Source: Pseudogymnoascus destructans (lineage: Eukaryota; Ascomycota; Leotiomycetes; Thelebolales; Thelebolaceae). Taken from it: 64,000 nt of DNA. Made by a program: the position numbers and the translations under genes. The notes under the pieces are model-generated. The model ran no database searches, was not told the DNA's origin, and was given only the letters and a program-made list of their open reading frames with translations. Below are positions 44,431-55,409 of this stretch, piece by piece. The stretch covers positions 310,001 through 374,000 of the forward strand of contig NW_020167523.1 of NCBI RefSeq assembly GCF_001641265.1, read 5' to 3'. The stretch's first letter is position 1. Each line of letters opens with the position of its first letter.

Positions 44431-46279
44431 CTCACCTCCCCTCCCACGACCACGACCTGACGACGACCACGACGACAACCACCAGCGCCCCAAAATGACC
44501 CGTCCCCCAAGCCCCCACCAACCCAACAAAAACCCCCCTCCCCATCATCGCCATCGCCAAACCCGCCCCCCCTTCCACCGCCGACACCACCCCTCCCACC
44601 ACCACCGCCCCCTCCGGCCTCATTAGGGGATAGCCGATTGGATGCGTCTCAAGGCCAACCTGGCGCCACCGCATTGGAAGAGATCTACCGAAGATATGAG
44701 AAGACGGGGTTTTTTTTTTGAAGTGGCTGGACCAGAACAAGGGGGATGGGAAGGGGGGAGGAAGGGGGGGTGGTGAGGGGGATGAATGAGTGGTTGAGGG
44801 GGAATAGGTATGAGGGGGGGAGGTGGGGGGGAGGTGGGAGGAGTATGGGAGGTTTGTTGCGGTGGGGAAGGGGGGAGTAGAGGGGTAGTGAGAGGGAGGG
44901 GAAGATGGTGGGATGTGGGATGTAGGGGAAGATGGTGGGATGTGGGATGTAGGACGGGAGGGGGTTGAATATCTCCCATCTCCCATCTCCCATCTCCCAC
45001 CCCCAGTTCAATCCCACCTACCACCCTTACCCTACCATCCCCCATCTCCATCACCAGTGTGGTAAGTGAGCTGCCATGATGGATCCCCCCAACCCTGTCG
45101 TCGTACACTCACTCGTACAGCACCTGAAACGGAAACGGAAACGGAGTACACAGCTGAGCAGACAGACCATCAGGGGTTACCTCAAAACGCTCCATTTTTA
45201 TGACTAAACCTTGCACGTTGGTCAGCTAAGCTCGCGTAGCATCACATGATATGGTCAGGTAGGGCTAAAAACGGTATAGAATAGGGCCCTAAATATATTT
45301 AATGCATTATTCACGATTGATGAGATAATTTCACTACCTCAACAAGACCTATGGTCTAATACTATTGCTATTGATAGTAGTCTTCAATTTGAGGATGAAA
45401 GATAGAAGAAGAGGAGGAGGTAAAGCCGCCTAGTATATACTTAAGCTAATGCATTACTAATGCATTAAGATCGAAACAACCACAGTTATTCAAGCGATGT
45501 TAGCGACAACAGATTTATATATCATCAATAGTTGATGCTATGTAAAAAAAAGGCGACATAGTCTTGGAAGATGTATTTGTGGGCGGGTCAGTCGAGGGTT
45601 TGCCGGAAATGGAGTGGGTCACCTGAGGTTGGGGATGGGGATGGGTCGGGTCTACGTTCAGCCTGAAACGCCCTCTCTCTTTCTCGGCGTTGCTGGCTGC
45701 ATGTGTGTCTAGATCTAGATCCTCCCATTAGTACCGACTAGACTACGGACTGGCTGGCCTAACACGCACTGACAAGAGGGCTACATTGGTTGGGGGTCGC
45801 GACTCTAGCATCTTGGGTGTAATGGTAGGTAGAAGATGTTAGACGAGATACCGCTGTCGTGTGTACCTCCCTGCGCTACTAGAAGAGGCAGTAACATCTG
45901 CACGACCGAGGATAAGTTACAGGTCAGGGGGAACGCTAGGATAAAACACGACCCCCCCCCCCCCCATGCTAGCTGGCGCCACCTTGCTGGTTCCAAACCC
46001 AAAAGCATATGCAAGTATGTCTATACACTTTATATACTAACTTATTTCACAGGCAAGCTAGTCACACCTAAGCAAGCTGAATAACTTAACAAACAGCTTG
46101 ATAATACACATTAAAATACTTTTCTAGCCTTTCCTACTTGGTTAAATCCTTATCTAGTTGTTAAGTTATTAAGTAACTAGCTCGCCTATGAAATACGTTA
46201 ACTATAACCATAAATAATAGCAAGACTAAGCTGTTGCCTACCTACTAAGTCTCTCTCAACTCATCTTAATACTAAGACA
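44431..46279. other. Low-complexity then AT-rich gene-free DNA
   Basis: 44431-45100 is strand-asymmetric (C-rich, then G-rich, with catctcccatctcccatctccc at ~44970-44995). 45230-46279 is AT-rich with many TA dinucleotides, a C15 run at 45951-45965 and no recognisable gene; probably old repeats. Confidence 0.5.
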
Positions 46280-47001
46280 AGGATTTTAGTGCTACATCTC
46301 TGTATTAGAGATGTAGTAGTTTGGCCCTAGATCTCCTAGAAGGTGTTCTAGAAGAGGAGGAGGCAGGCTAGGACCACACTAGTCTAGCCTATCTTGTTAC
46401 TAATCTCATTAAGAGACAGAAAGAGGAGCTAGTAGCAGTATAGAGTAGGGAGGAGGAGAGTTCCCTAGAGTATAACATTGTTATTAACGACTAGATTAAA
46501 GTGATAATGCTAGGATATACCTAGGGTTTTGGATTAGGAGGCATCACGAGGCAGGAAGGTATCATATTCTGCAAGCACAATAGGTCTATGTAAATATAGC
46601 GACTATTAACTAGAGTCCTTCTTCTAAGGCCTCTAGCCCCCTTTTATCTAGGCGCCCTATGCCCTAGTTTACCAAGCCCTATAGGCCCTGCTAAAAGAGG
46701 TCTTACGTAAGGGCATGTAACAGCCTTCCTTACAATTACCTCCCCCTTTAGGAGAATTGCCCCTAATTCTAAGCAGAGAGGCTGATTGCTAGATCGTAGG
46801 CTTTGCGTGATTGTTGAGGCTGTTTGCTTAGTGTAGGTGGAGGGATATCTAGGCGCGTGCCAAGCTAGGTAGTCCTATGACCCCCCTATTCCTACCTCCA
46901 GTTTACCTTCTTCTGCCCTATAACCTTCCTACTTCACCCTTAGCTCTACCACTTCACTCCACCACCTCATTCTACCATTTCACTACACCTTAACCTTTAA
47001 G
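46280..47001. other. Decayed repeat DNA, TpA-rich
   Basis: Frequent tag/cta and no long frame. Local plus-strand reading such as PPFI-stop-APYALVYQAL at ~46640 has a TAG at a Gln-like position, as in the block at 47960-48950. It may be the upstream part of the same decayed element. Confidence 0.4.
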
Positions 47002-47897
47002 GCTATCAAACTCAAGAGCAAACTTGGAAATCTCCTCCTCAAACCTACAAGTCACTATACATATTTTGGCTTATCACACCAACAACAAGAGCAATACTAC
47101 TCAACGATTGCTACAACCATCTATGATTCATTACACGTCATCGCTCCTTAGTTACTGGGCCGATATTACCACATAGCATATCTCTACAACCAACTATGAT
47201 TCATTACATGACATCACTCATACTACCACATGACATATCTCTACCAACTAGAGGCCTAGGAGCATGAACGATAGCTCTAAAAGCTCCTACGAACCTCTAT
47301 GATTCATTACATGTCATCGCTCTTTAGTTACCCACAAGATTGGTTAAGTTATGACATAATTTGTCTATGACATAATTTGTCTATGACATAATTTGTCTAT
47401 TGGGGTACTCTGACCTTGGACCTCCTTTTACTTCCTATAGGCTACGAACCTAAGAGATGGTTCTATGGGATTCTCTTACGTCAACTACAGTTACCAAGCC
47501 TGGTAAGTCATGGAAAGTCTTGGAAAATGAGAGAACTACATTCCTTTAGCATAAATAGGATTGCCCTTTCCTTAAGAAAAGGCAAGCAGACAATACAGTA
47601 AATCGACTATCACATACTTCCACGTCTTTTCCAAGCTTCCAAGCATTCATCTTGTTACTCCTTGTTTCTGAAAAGTCAGTGAGGTGTTAACCTCTGACTT
47701 ACCCCTGAGTTCCCAGACTCAACATTTGTTGCAACTTGTCTGAACCACTTCACTACATCACACACCTGATTGCTGCGTTGTGGAATAGTCTAAGCTACGA
47801 CCCTTTGGCTCTGTTTTCTAAGACAGTGTGTTGTCTTAGTAAATTCATCCCTTCCTTGGGTGGCTAGATTCTCACATCTGGTGCACCCACCATTACA
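47002..47897 (+). mobile_element. Solo LTR, family D copy G, 5' truncated
   Basis: Matches copy E from its base 31 to the end (ACCATTACA at 47897); the first 30 bp are missing and no target duplication is seen. It carries three copies of the 16-bp unit tatgacataatttgtc (47349-47399) and shares copy E's diagnostic differences from copies at 7901 and 26363. Confidence 0.9.
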
Positions 47898-47959
47898 ATC
47901 CAATCTCTAAGGTACTTGTTCCCTTCCTTCTGGCTTACCGAGGCTTATTAACAGTAATA

Positions 47960-48950
47960 AATCTTCCTGTTCCAGCCCTACTATAGTGCCTTGCAAGAAG
48001 GTCCTTACAGCTCCCGTTCCTACAGCCACCCCTCACAAGAGAATGGCAGCCTAGATGTTAGGCTCCCCTAGGTCCGAGGCACTAGTTACACCTACTCCTT
48101 CTAGGTCAGTGGCATCCTAACGCCTACGTGCCGTTCAACCCTACTGTTCGCCTACTGTTAAGGATGGGCTAGAGGAACTAGACAACCCTAGATCTTCCAC
48201 TAACGTTCCTAAGGAGATGCGCACCGTGCTTAGGTGGAAGGTTACTGCTTGTTACGTAGTTCCTAAGTCTACAGGGCGCCTTTACACTAGCCCTTGCCCT
48301 TGCTACATGAAGTGCACCCACACCTATTTCAACTTCCCTAGACAAATGTGTTAGATCCTAGCAGATATAGGGAAGTGTGGCGATTGCCTTTAGGGCAACT
48401 ACTAATGCGTCCTAGTAAGGCGCCTTTTTTTTCCCTCCTCACCTAGTTGTACTAACAGTTAGGTAGGCTAATACTTAATTTAGCGTTGAACTAAAGGCCC
48501 TCTAGCTTGCTGCTAACACTTTCTTAGATAGCCAGGCTGATGATGATGATGCTAGGCTTGAGACTGACTCTAGCACCACCATCTAGGCCCTTTCTGCCCT
48601 TCATGAGGCCTAGCGCATATACTCTAACACCTTCTAAGCCTAGGAGGCCCCTACCCCTAAGGGCAAGGGTGCTCCCTAACCAGTGAAGGGTAAGGGAGCC
48701 AGCATGCCAGGACCATCTGTGGTTGTTGTGCACAATGTAGACAACCCCTAGCAGGCCCTTCTCTACTAAGCTGAGACTCTTGTCAAGCTAGGCAAGGTGA
48801 AGACCAAGGGCCTTAAGGCTGCTACATAGGTGTTCTACACCTCCGTTAATGCGGTCCTCAATGCCTACTAGTCTAGGCTCAAGGCCTACGCCAACTCTAT
48901 GAAGTTCCTTGTAGGTCTAAGGCTTCCCTTCTTCTTAGGTGTTTGCTAAA
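47960..48950 (+). pseudogene. Decayed repeat-borne ORF with only TAG/TAA stops at Gln-like positions
   Basis: Unrecognised protein. The plus strand reads as a plausible protein in two joined frames. The first (~47970-48420) has a Cys-rich block CPCYMKCTHTYFNFPRQMC then GKCGDC, like the C-x-C...C-x2-C modules of repeat-encoded fungal ORFs. The second (~48478-48940) has FSVELKAL, DDDDARLETDSSTTI, VKLGKVKTKGLKAAT and AYANSMKFLVGL. I count about a dozen in-frame stops, all TAG or TAA and no TGA, at sites where CAG/CAA would fit. This is what CpA-to-TpA (RIP-type) mutation of Gln codons produces. Frame junctions are uncertain. Confidence 0.5.
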
Positions 48951-50157
48951 CCTATAGGCAGCTAGAGCCTAACGCAGAGTGAGCCCCTGTCCTGTGACTC
49001 CTCGTCTTGTGACTCCTAGTCTTTACTTCACCCCTAAGAACCTAGAGCTCGCCCTCTTTAAGTGACTCCTTGTTAAGCCTTCTAAGTAGCAGTACAACGC
49101 TTGCCCCCTATGCGTAAGCTGTCACCTAAGGTCGAGGATTCTTGTAATGATGTACAGTTATGCTTACTTAGCTTCAGGGCTTAGAAAACAGGTTAGCTAA
49201 GGTCCTCTAACTGTTAAGGGGGGAGGAGAGAAGAACAAGAGAGGGAGGAACTAGATTAGAGGTAGTAGAACGAAGAAGGAGAAGAGGGAGAGGCTTACCT
49301 ATGGATATATAGTTTAATTTAAATCCTCCTCTACTGTTAGTAGAGGAGATCTAATCTTGTATAATATAACCTGTTATAACCCCTTCTCTTTGTTTAATTA
49401 TAGTAGATTAGCTAACTTGAGTCTAGTATTAGTCCTAGAACCATGTCATGTAAGCTTTCTACAAAGGTTTTGTCGAATGGCTAATTTAGGTATCTTTACA
49501 GATAAATTACTATGGCAGGGTACATACAACCTACCACAAATTGCGAAACCCGCGCATCTCGCTTCTATAAAATTCTCGATCGGGCATCTCGCTTCCTCCA
49601 AACCTTGAGCGAAGCGAGAAGTTGACGACGGCGACGATTAGTAACAGGTGGATCGCGTACCACAGTTCAAAGCAGCAAGGGACAAATAATATCATCGGCG
49701 AGGACAACAGCCACCACTCACCACCCAACACCCAACACCCAACACCCAACACCCAAAACCTCACTTTCTGAAACCCGCGCCCGCAACAAAACCAACCTCT
49801 GCTGCTGCTGCTCCTAGCATTGCAAACTCTCGGTCTGGCTGCTGCAACTGGCATTCACTTCACAAGAGACTGTGAATCGCGTACCATACGTCTCCACCGG
49901 TGCCACGCTCCAGAGGACGATCTCCAGATCCGATCTGCTCACCTCACCTCACCTCACAACCTCACCTACATACCACCTCGCACCTCCACAACAAACCTCA
50001 CATAACCTCGCACCTCACACCAACCTACGCGCCAATCCCCCAGCGCACTACAGCTCCTGCACTCCACGCGACATCCCCACGCATGCCCCGACACCACCAT
50101 ACCCATACCCATACCGCACCACCGGATCTGAGCTGGAGATAAGAGGCAGCTTGCGCC
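48951..50157. other. Gene-free: repeat remnant, then RhoGAP promoter and 5' UTR
   Basis: 48951-49500 is AT-rich decayed sequence. From ~49520 base composition shifts back to genic. A 7-bp repeat cacccaa (~5 copies) lies at ~49722-49755, tgctgctgctgctgctg at ~49800, and ctcacctcacctcac at ~49938. No gene; the promoter of the RhoGAP is probably in 49600-50157. Confidence 0.5.
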
Positions 50158-53100
50158 ATGGAGGCGCCTGAAGCTGCTGTTGCGGCGGGAGACTACCCAG
50201 AGTCTGCCGGGGAGGAGGAGGCGTATCCGTGTAAGGGATGTGGAGAGGTGAGTTATTGATTGCTTCCTGCGGGTTGAAGGGGCATTGGGATAGCATGTGC
50301 TAACCTGAATGGTAGATTCTGGAAGAGGGCAAGGCTTTTGAACTTGGTGAGTTGTTTGTCCATTGACCTCTCCAGACTGTGAGGGCGAGCTGCTTCTGCT
50401 GAATGCCATTGCGCCACTGCTCTCCCTCATAGCCCACCAACCATCCCATTGAGCCCACAGCTAACCTCCCACCCCCCACAGCAAACAACAGATGGCATCT
50501 CGACTGCTTCCGCTGCAACCAATGCCACACCCTCCTCGACTCGGACGCCAACCTGCTCCTCCTCGGCGACGGCTCCCTGATCTGCAACAACTGCACCTAC
50601 AGCTGCAGCGCCTGCGGCAACAAGATCGAGGACCTGGCCATCCTGACCGGCGACCAGGCCTTCTGCGCCACCTGCTTCCGCTGCCGCAACTGCAAGCGCA
50701 AGATCGAGAACCTGCGCTATGCCCGCACTTCACAGGGCATCTTCTGCATGAGCTGCCACGAGTCGCTGATGGCGCGTCGTCGTAAAAAGAGTAAACTCGC
50801 CGCCGCCCAGGCGAAAGCTAAAGAAAAAGATAGCATGCTCGTCGATAAATCCCTTCCGGCCCTGCCACCCCTGCCACCGAGCGAGAAGGCCGCCACAGAG
50901 GCCGCCCAGTCGAGAGAGCCGGCCATGAATCCGCACACCGAGCTCTCGCCGAGACCGCGCCCACAGTACCCTGACGAAGTATCGAGAAGCAGCTTGCGTC
51001 GCGCCGAATCACCCAGCGATATGGGACATAGAGACGGCCTGACCCTCCCAACCACCACATACCGCAACAACCGCCACTCCCACGCCTCCGACATGACCGC
51101 CGACGGCGACGGCTTCTTCATCCCGCTCGCCTTCGACTCGAGTCCCGCCCCCACGCCGCGCCTAGCGCAGAATACCAAGACCGAGAGAAGCATGAAGGAG
51201 AACGCCGCGGCGAAGGATATGCTCAGCCCGTCGGCGAGGAGCGCGAGGGGACAGGTGCCAATGAGCCAGTCTACCCCGCACATCGCGTTCCAGGAGAAGG
51301 GCCGCACGACATCGACCGAGTACTCCGAGTCCAGCAAGGACGGGGGAGCCACCACGAGGAGGCCACCACCGCGTCCGTCGGCGGGGAGCCGCAGCACGTC
51401 TGCCACTGCGTCGCCGGCGCTTGGGGGCGAGGAGCCGAAGAGACAACACTTCGCTAACTCGATGAGCAATGGGAATGCGAATGAGAAGGCGCAGTCGCCG
51501 CAGGATAAGTTTAAGCTGCAGGATGTGCCGAAGCGTAGGCGCTCGCATGAGTCGAGGAATAGTGCTAAGACGGAGGCGGTGGAGAATCCGCAGGCTAGAC
51601 CGCTGGTGAAGAGAGAGAACTTGTCGAGGACTGAGAGCGCTGAGTCGACGAGAGTGTCTCAGGAGAGACCGAGGGGAGGCGTAAACCAGTATCCTGCTGC
51701 GGAGCCGGAGTCGAGACCTTCGGCCGATTGGGCCATGTCCCCTCCTCCTGCGCGCGAGACGAGGGCTGAACTGCCAACTGCTTCGAAGCCCATGCCTCGG
51801 AAGGAGGTTGGAGGCGGAAAATTAGCCAAGACCCAGCCGCAATCATACGCCGCCTCCGACACAATGTCCTCATCCGTTTCCTCCACCGACAGCACCGCCC
51901 TACCCACCCCAACCGTAAACGGAAAGCCCATCTCCAGCCCCGTCATCAAGCCCTCCGAGGAGTCCGCACCACGCCTCCCCATCCGCTCTGCCCCGCCACA
52001 CCAGAAGCCGAGCGACACCTACATGGCCCCCCGCGCCCCTCCCATCCCCCCACCACCCTTCCAGCACAAATCCAGTAAACAAGCCATTAACCCCCTAACC
52101 GGCGAGCCTATCTCCCCCAAGCTCCCGAGATGGAGCGCCGGCGGCGATTTCACCATGGACGAGGACATGGCTCGGATCCTCGGCACAGACGAGCGCGCAG
52201 AGTCCCTCCTCAGACGCGTATCCAACGCCGTCCGCCACGGCCGCAGCATCAGCGAGACGACCAGCCGCACCGTGACGTCGGGGCACTGGCCTAAAACCCC
52301 CATTGCCGAAGACGGCGTCGCGAGCCCGCAGTCCATCTCCATGGGCTCCCCTCGCACCGAAGACTCCGCCGTCCTCCGTCGCCAGCTGCGCAACTCGGAG
52401 CAGCGCGTTGCGGAGCTCGAGCGTGTCTTCGTGGCGAGCGGTGAGCTGAAATCGGTTACCAAGCAGCTGGTTGAGAAGCGCAAGACTGTGCATGAGCTTG
52501 GGTCGCAGGCGGAGATTATGATTCGTCAGATCGAAGTCCTGGCTGGGTATGTAGAGCGCGCTAAGCGTGCGGAGGGTAAGCAGGAGTTGAATATGGAGGA
52601 GATGGAGGAGAGCGCCATCAAGGATTTCGTCCTCCGCATCGAGAGACTCAAACAATCCATGTCCCGCCAAGTCGAAACCCTCTTCGAAGAGCGCGAGACC
52701 CTTCTCGATGAGAAAGCCGCTGCTATCAAGTCGCGCGACCGCGCCCTAGCGGAATTCGAACAGCTGTCCTTGAAGAACGCGCAGTTGGCGGATCTGAATA
52801 ACGATCTTACCACGCAGATCCAGGAGCGTTTCCGTGCTCAGAGCGGGCCGGCTGCTAGTGTAGAATCCCCGAAACCCCCGATGTCGTCCGGAGGTGCCTC
52901 AACGAATGGACTGGGGATTTATGTACATAGTAAGGATAAACTGTCCCTCGCTACCCTCGATGACGCACCATCCACCACCGCGGCAGCTACAGCCTACGCC
53001 CCCTCCCTCGCAACCGCGCATTCCTTCCCCCACGTCCTCGACGCGGACGCTGCTCTCGAACCAGCGACGGTCTTGTCCGCCCCGCACGTGGTCAATATCC

Positions 53101-54256
53101 GTAAAGCCCAAGCCAAGAAGTTTAACTGGAAGAAGGGCGGTGCGACCGTCGCTAAGGGTGTTAGCAAGGGTTTCAAAGGCGCGTTTGGGAGTGAGCGCGA
53201 GCGTAACGCTGCTGCTGCTGGGGGAGGGGGGGAGATCGGGATGCCGTATAACACCACTGTGACGCCTGTTGATTCTCCAAGCCTGATGGCGCTGCCGCAG
53301 AACTCGCAACTTGGTGGGGGTGGGGGGTCGTTGCCGAAATCCCAGTCGAGTGATCCGAGAGGCTTTGGGCTGTTCAAGAAGAGTCATGCGAATTCCAAGT
53401 CTGCCGGTGGTGCGTCGGCGCTCAACCCCGCTGCTGAGAGTCCAGCGACATTATTCGGCTCCGACCTCGTCGAGCGCGCGGCCTTTGAGCGCCGCCACAT
53501 CCCCTCAGTCGTGATCCGCTGTATCGAGGAAGTCGAGCTGCGCGGCATGGATGTAGAGGGCATTTACCGCAAGACGGGGGGCAGTGGATTGGTGCGCATG
53601 ATTCAGGAGGGGTTTGAGAAGGAGACGCCGGGGATGGAGATTGATATCAGTGATCCGGATGTAGATATCACGGCGGTGACGAGCGTGTTGAAGCAGTATT
53701 TTAGGAAGTTGCCGGTGCCGCTGCTGACGTTTGATGTTTATGAGAGGGTGTTGGAGGCGCTGAGTGAGTTATCCTTTTCCTTTCCTTTTGCTTCTCTTGC
53801 TTTCGCCGGGGTTGGGCTTCTTTGTTGTGGCCGTACGTCCTCGACTTTCCGGAGTTGGCGATCTTCGATCTTCGATCTCGACCCAAAGACCCTCTCTTTG
53901 TCCCCCAAGTCGAGTTTGCCGTAATCGTCTGCTTGTTCATTTGGGACCCCCCACTAACATCCTCACCAGCAATCCCCGACTCCGACCCCACCTCCCGGTG
54001 CGCCCACCTCCGCCACACCTTCTCCCTCCTCCCCCCCATCCACCGCGACGTCTTGGAATTCCTGATCTTCCACCTGGCCCGCGTCGTCTCCAAAGCTTCC
54101 GTCAACCTGATGACACCCAAGAACGTGGCTGTCGTTTTTGCGCCGACGATTATGAGGGATCGCAGTGTGGAGAGGGAGATGAGCGATGTGGCGAGGCGGA
54201 ATGAGGTTGTGCAGTTTGTGGTGGAGAATAGTGAGGAGATTTTTGGGGGGGAGTAA
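50158..54256 (+). CDS. rga1: LIM-domain Rho GTPase-activating protein (Rga1-like)
   Basis: Cytosolic polarity regulator that switches off Rho/Cdc42-type GTPases. Exons 50158-50247, 50316-50346 (31 nt), 50482-53763 and 53970-54256 give 1229 residues. Two N-terminal LIM zinc domains: CKGCGE...WHLDCFRCNQC (residues ~25-80) and CSACGNKIED...CFRCRNCKRKIENLRYARTS (~85-145). In the second, the usual His ligand is Cys (QAFCATC). A long Ser/Pro-rich disordered middle has SH3-type prolines (PPLPPSE, APPIPPPPF), then a coiled coil at ~530-700, then the RhoGAP domain with VPSVVIRCIEEVELRG and arginine finger GIYRKTG (~1067), ending PKNVAVVFAPTIMRD. Two LIMs plus RhoGAP fits Rga1/2 rather than Lrg1 (three LIMs). 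Confidence 0.93.
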
Positions 54257-55409
54257 GGTGGATGTGGCTCTTGCCCCAAGTTGTTGCGAGTTTTGTGGGT
54301 GTGGAGGAGGATGCGTGGGTTTTGTGGATGGATTCGTGTATATTAGTTGTGGGAGTCGATAAAATGGTTCTTCATGCGTCTTTGTTTGTTTGTTTGGCAC
54401 TTCTTTATCCTGGATGCCTCTTTTGCGTTTTGCTTCATTGTTGGTTGTTCGAGCATTTTTCTTACGCTGGCTCTTTTTTCTAATATTTGTTTCTGGAGGA
54501 CGAGATCTTGTGTTTGTTTTTCTTTTTTGATATCCCCGGATTAGTTGTGGTTTTCTTCTTCCATCATTTTGCTGTTCTTGTTTTTATGGATGGTGGTTTG
54601 TTGATCATGGATCGTTGTTGTTGATGAAAAGCTTTCAGAACCTCCCCCCCGCTTACCGTGGACCCCCGTACGTACGTACGTACCTGACGTGTGTTGCCGC
54701 GACGATGAGCTAGGCGGCGTTTACGTTTACGTTGTCGTTGTCGTTGGCTTGTACGTAGGGTTACCGCGCCGATGAGGTTTTGGGGGGGGGGTAAACGTTT
54801 GCACCTACGTCGTTACCGCGGCGATATCTCCATCTCCGTCTCCCGTACGTACATGCGTGCGGAACCGCAGCATATGGCGTTGATGTCCTCACCACCCGAG
54901 CATGACAGGATGAGTTTACTGTGTTGGAATTCTGTTTGTGCCTACAGGTCAGGGAAGGATAGGGGTGGGGAAGAGCTGAATAGGAGTTGGGGACCTGGAG
55001 GGGGGTGGTGTATGGATGTTATGTTGCCCTGGCCATTATGTGGGGGGTGTAGATACAGAGGGGATGAATAAAGGGGGGTATATCAGGAAAGAGTTTTATG
55101 TGCTTGGTGACTGTGATTATGACTGTGACGGGGTGTAGGGTGTGTGGAGTGATGGGTAATGGTGAGAGTGTTGATATCATCTATCCGTCAAGAGATTTCA
55201 AGAATTTCTTTCTTATCTTTCTTTCAAACCTTTTTATTCTTCCCCCCCCCATGGCGAGGGGGTAGTTCTCTGTTTATATATCAAACTAAGAAAATGGTAT
55301 CTAATCTCGCAACAAATCCCCCCATCATTCAATCCACTCCAAACCCCAAAAACCCCAAAAACCCCTCCCCCCAACCTACCTTGAACCAGCGCCAACCAGT
55401 CCATCATCA
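54257..55409. other. Gene-free kilobase between convergent genes
   Basis: T/G-rich 3' flank of the RhoGAP gene. (cgta)4-5 at ~54667-54683 and gtttacgtttacgttgtcgttgtcgttgg at ~54720 are simple repeats; ttaccgcg(c/g)cgatga recurs at ~54693, 54761 and 54814. Nothing resembling a gene. Confidence 0.5.

Noticed and set aside
44292..44986. Low-complexity frames in atcaacc and C/G-rich DNA
   Set aside because: Produced by simple repeats; no domain or codon signal.
47960..48950. Stop-codon reassignment (TAG/TAA read as Gln)
   Set aside because: All intact nuclear genes here end normally with TAA, TAG or TGA; the pattern is confined to decayed repeat DNA and fits C-to-T mutation at CpA.
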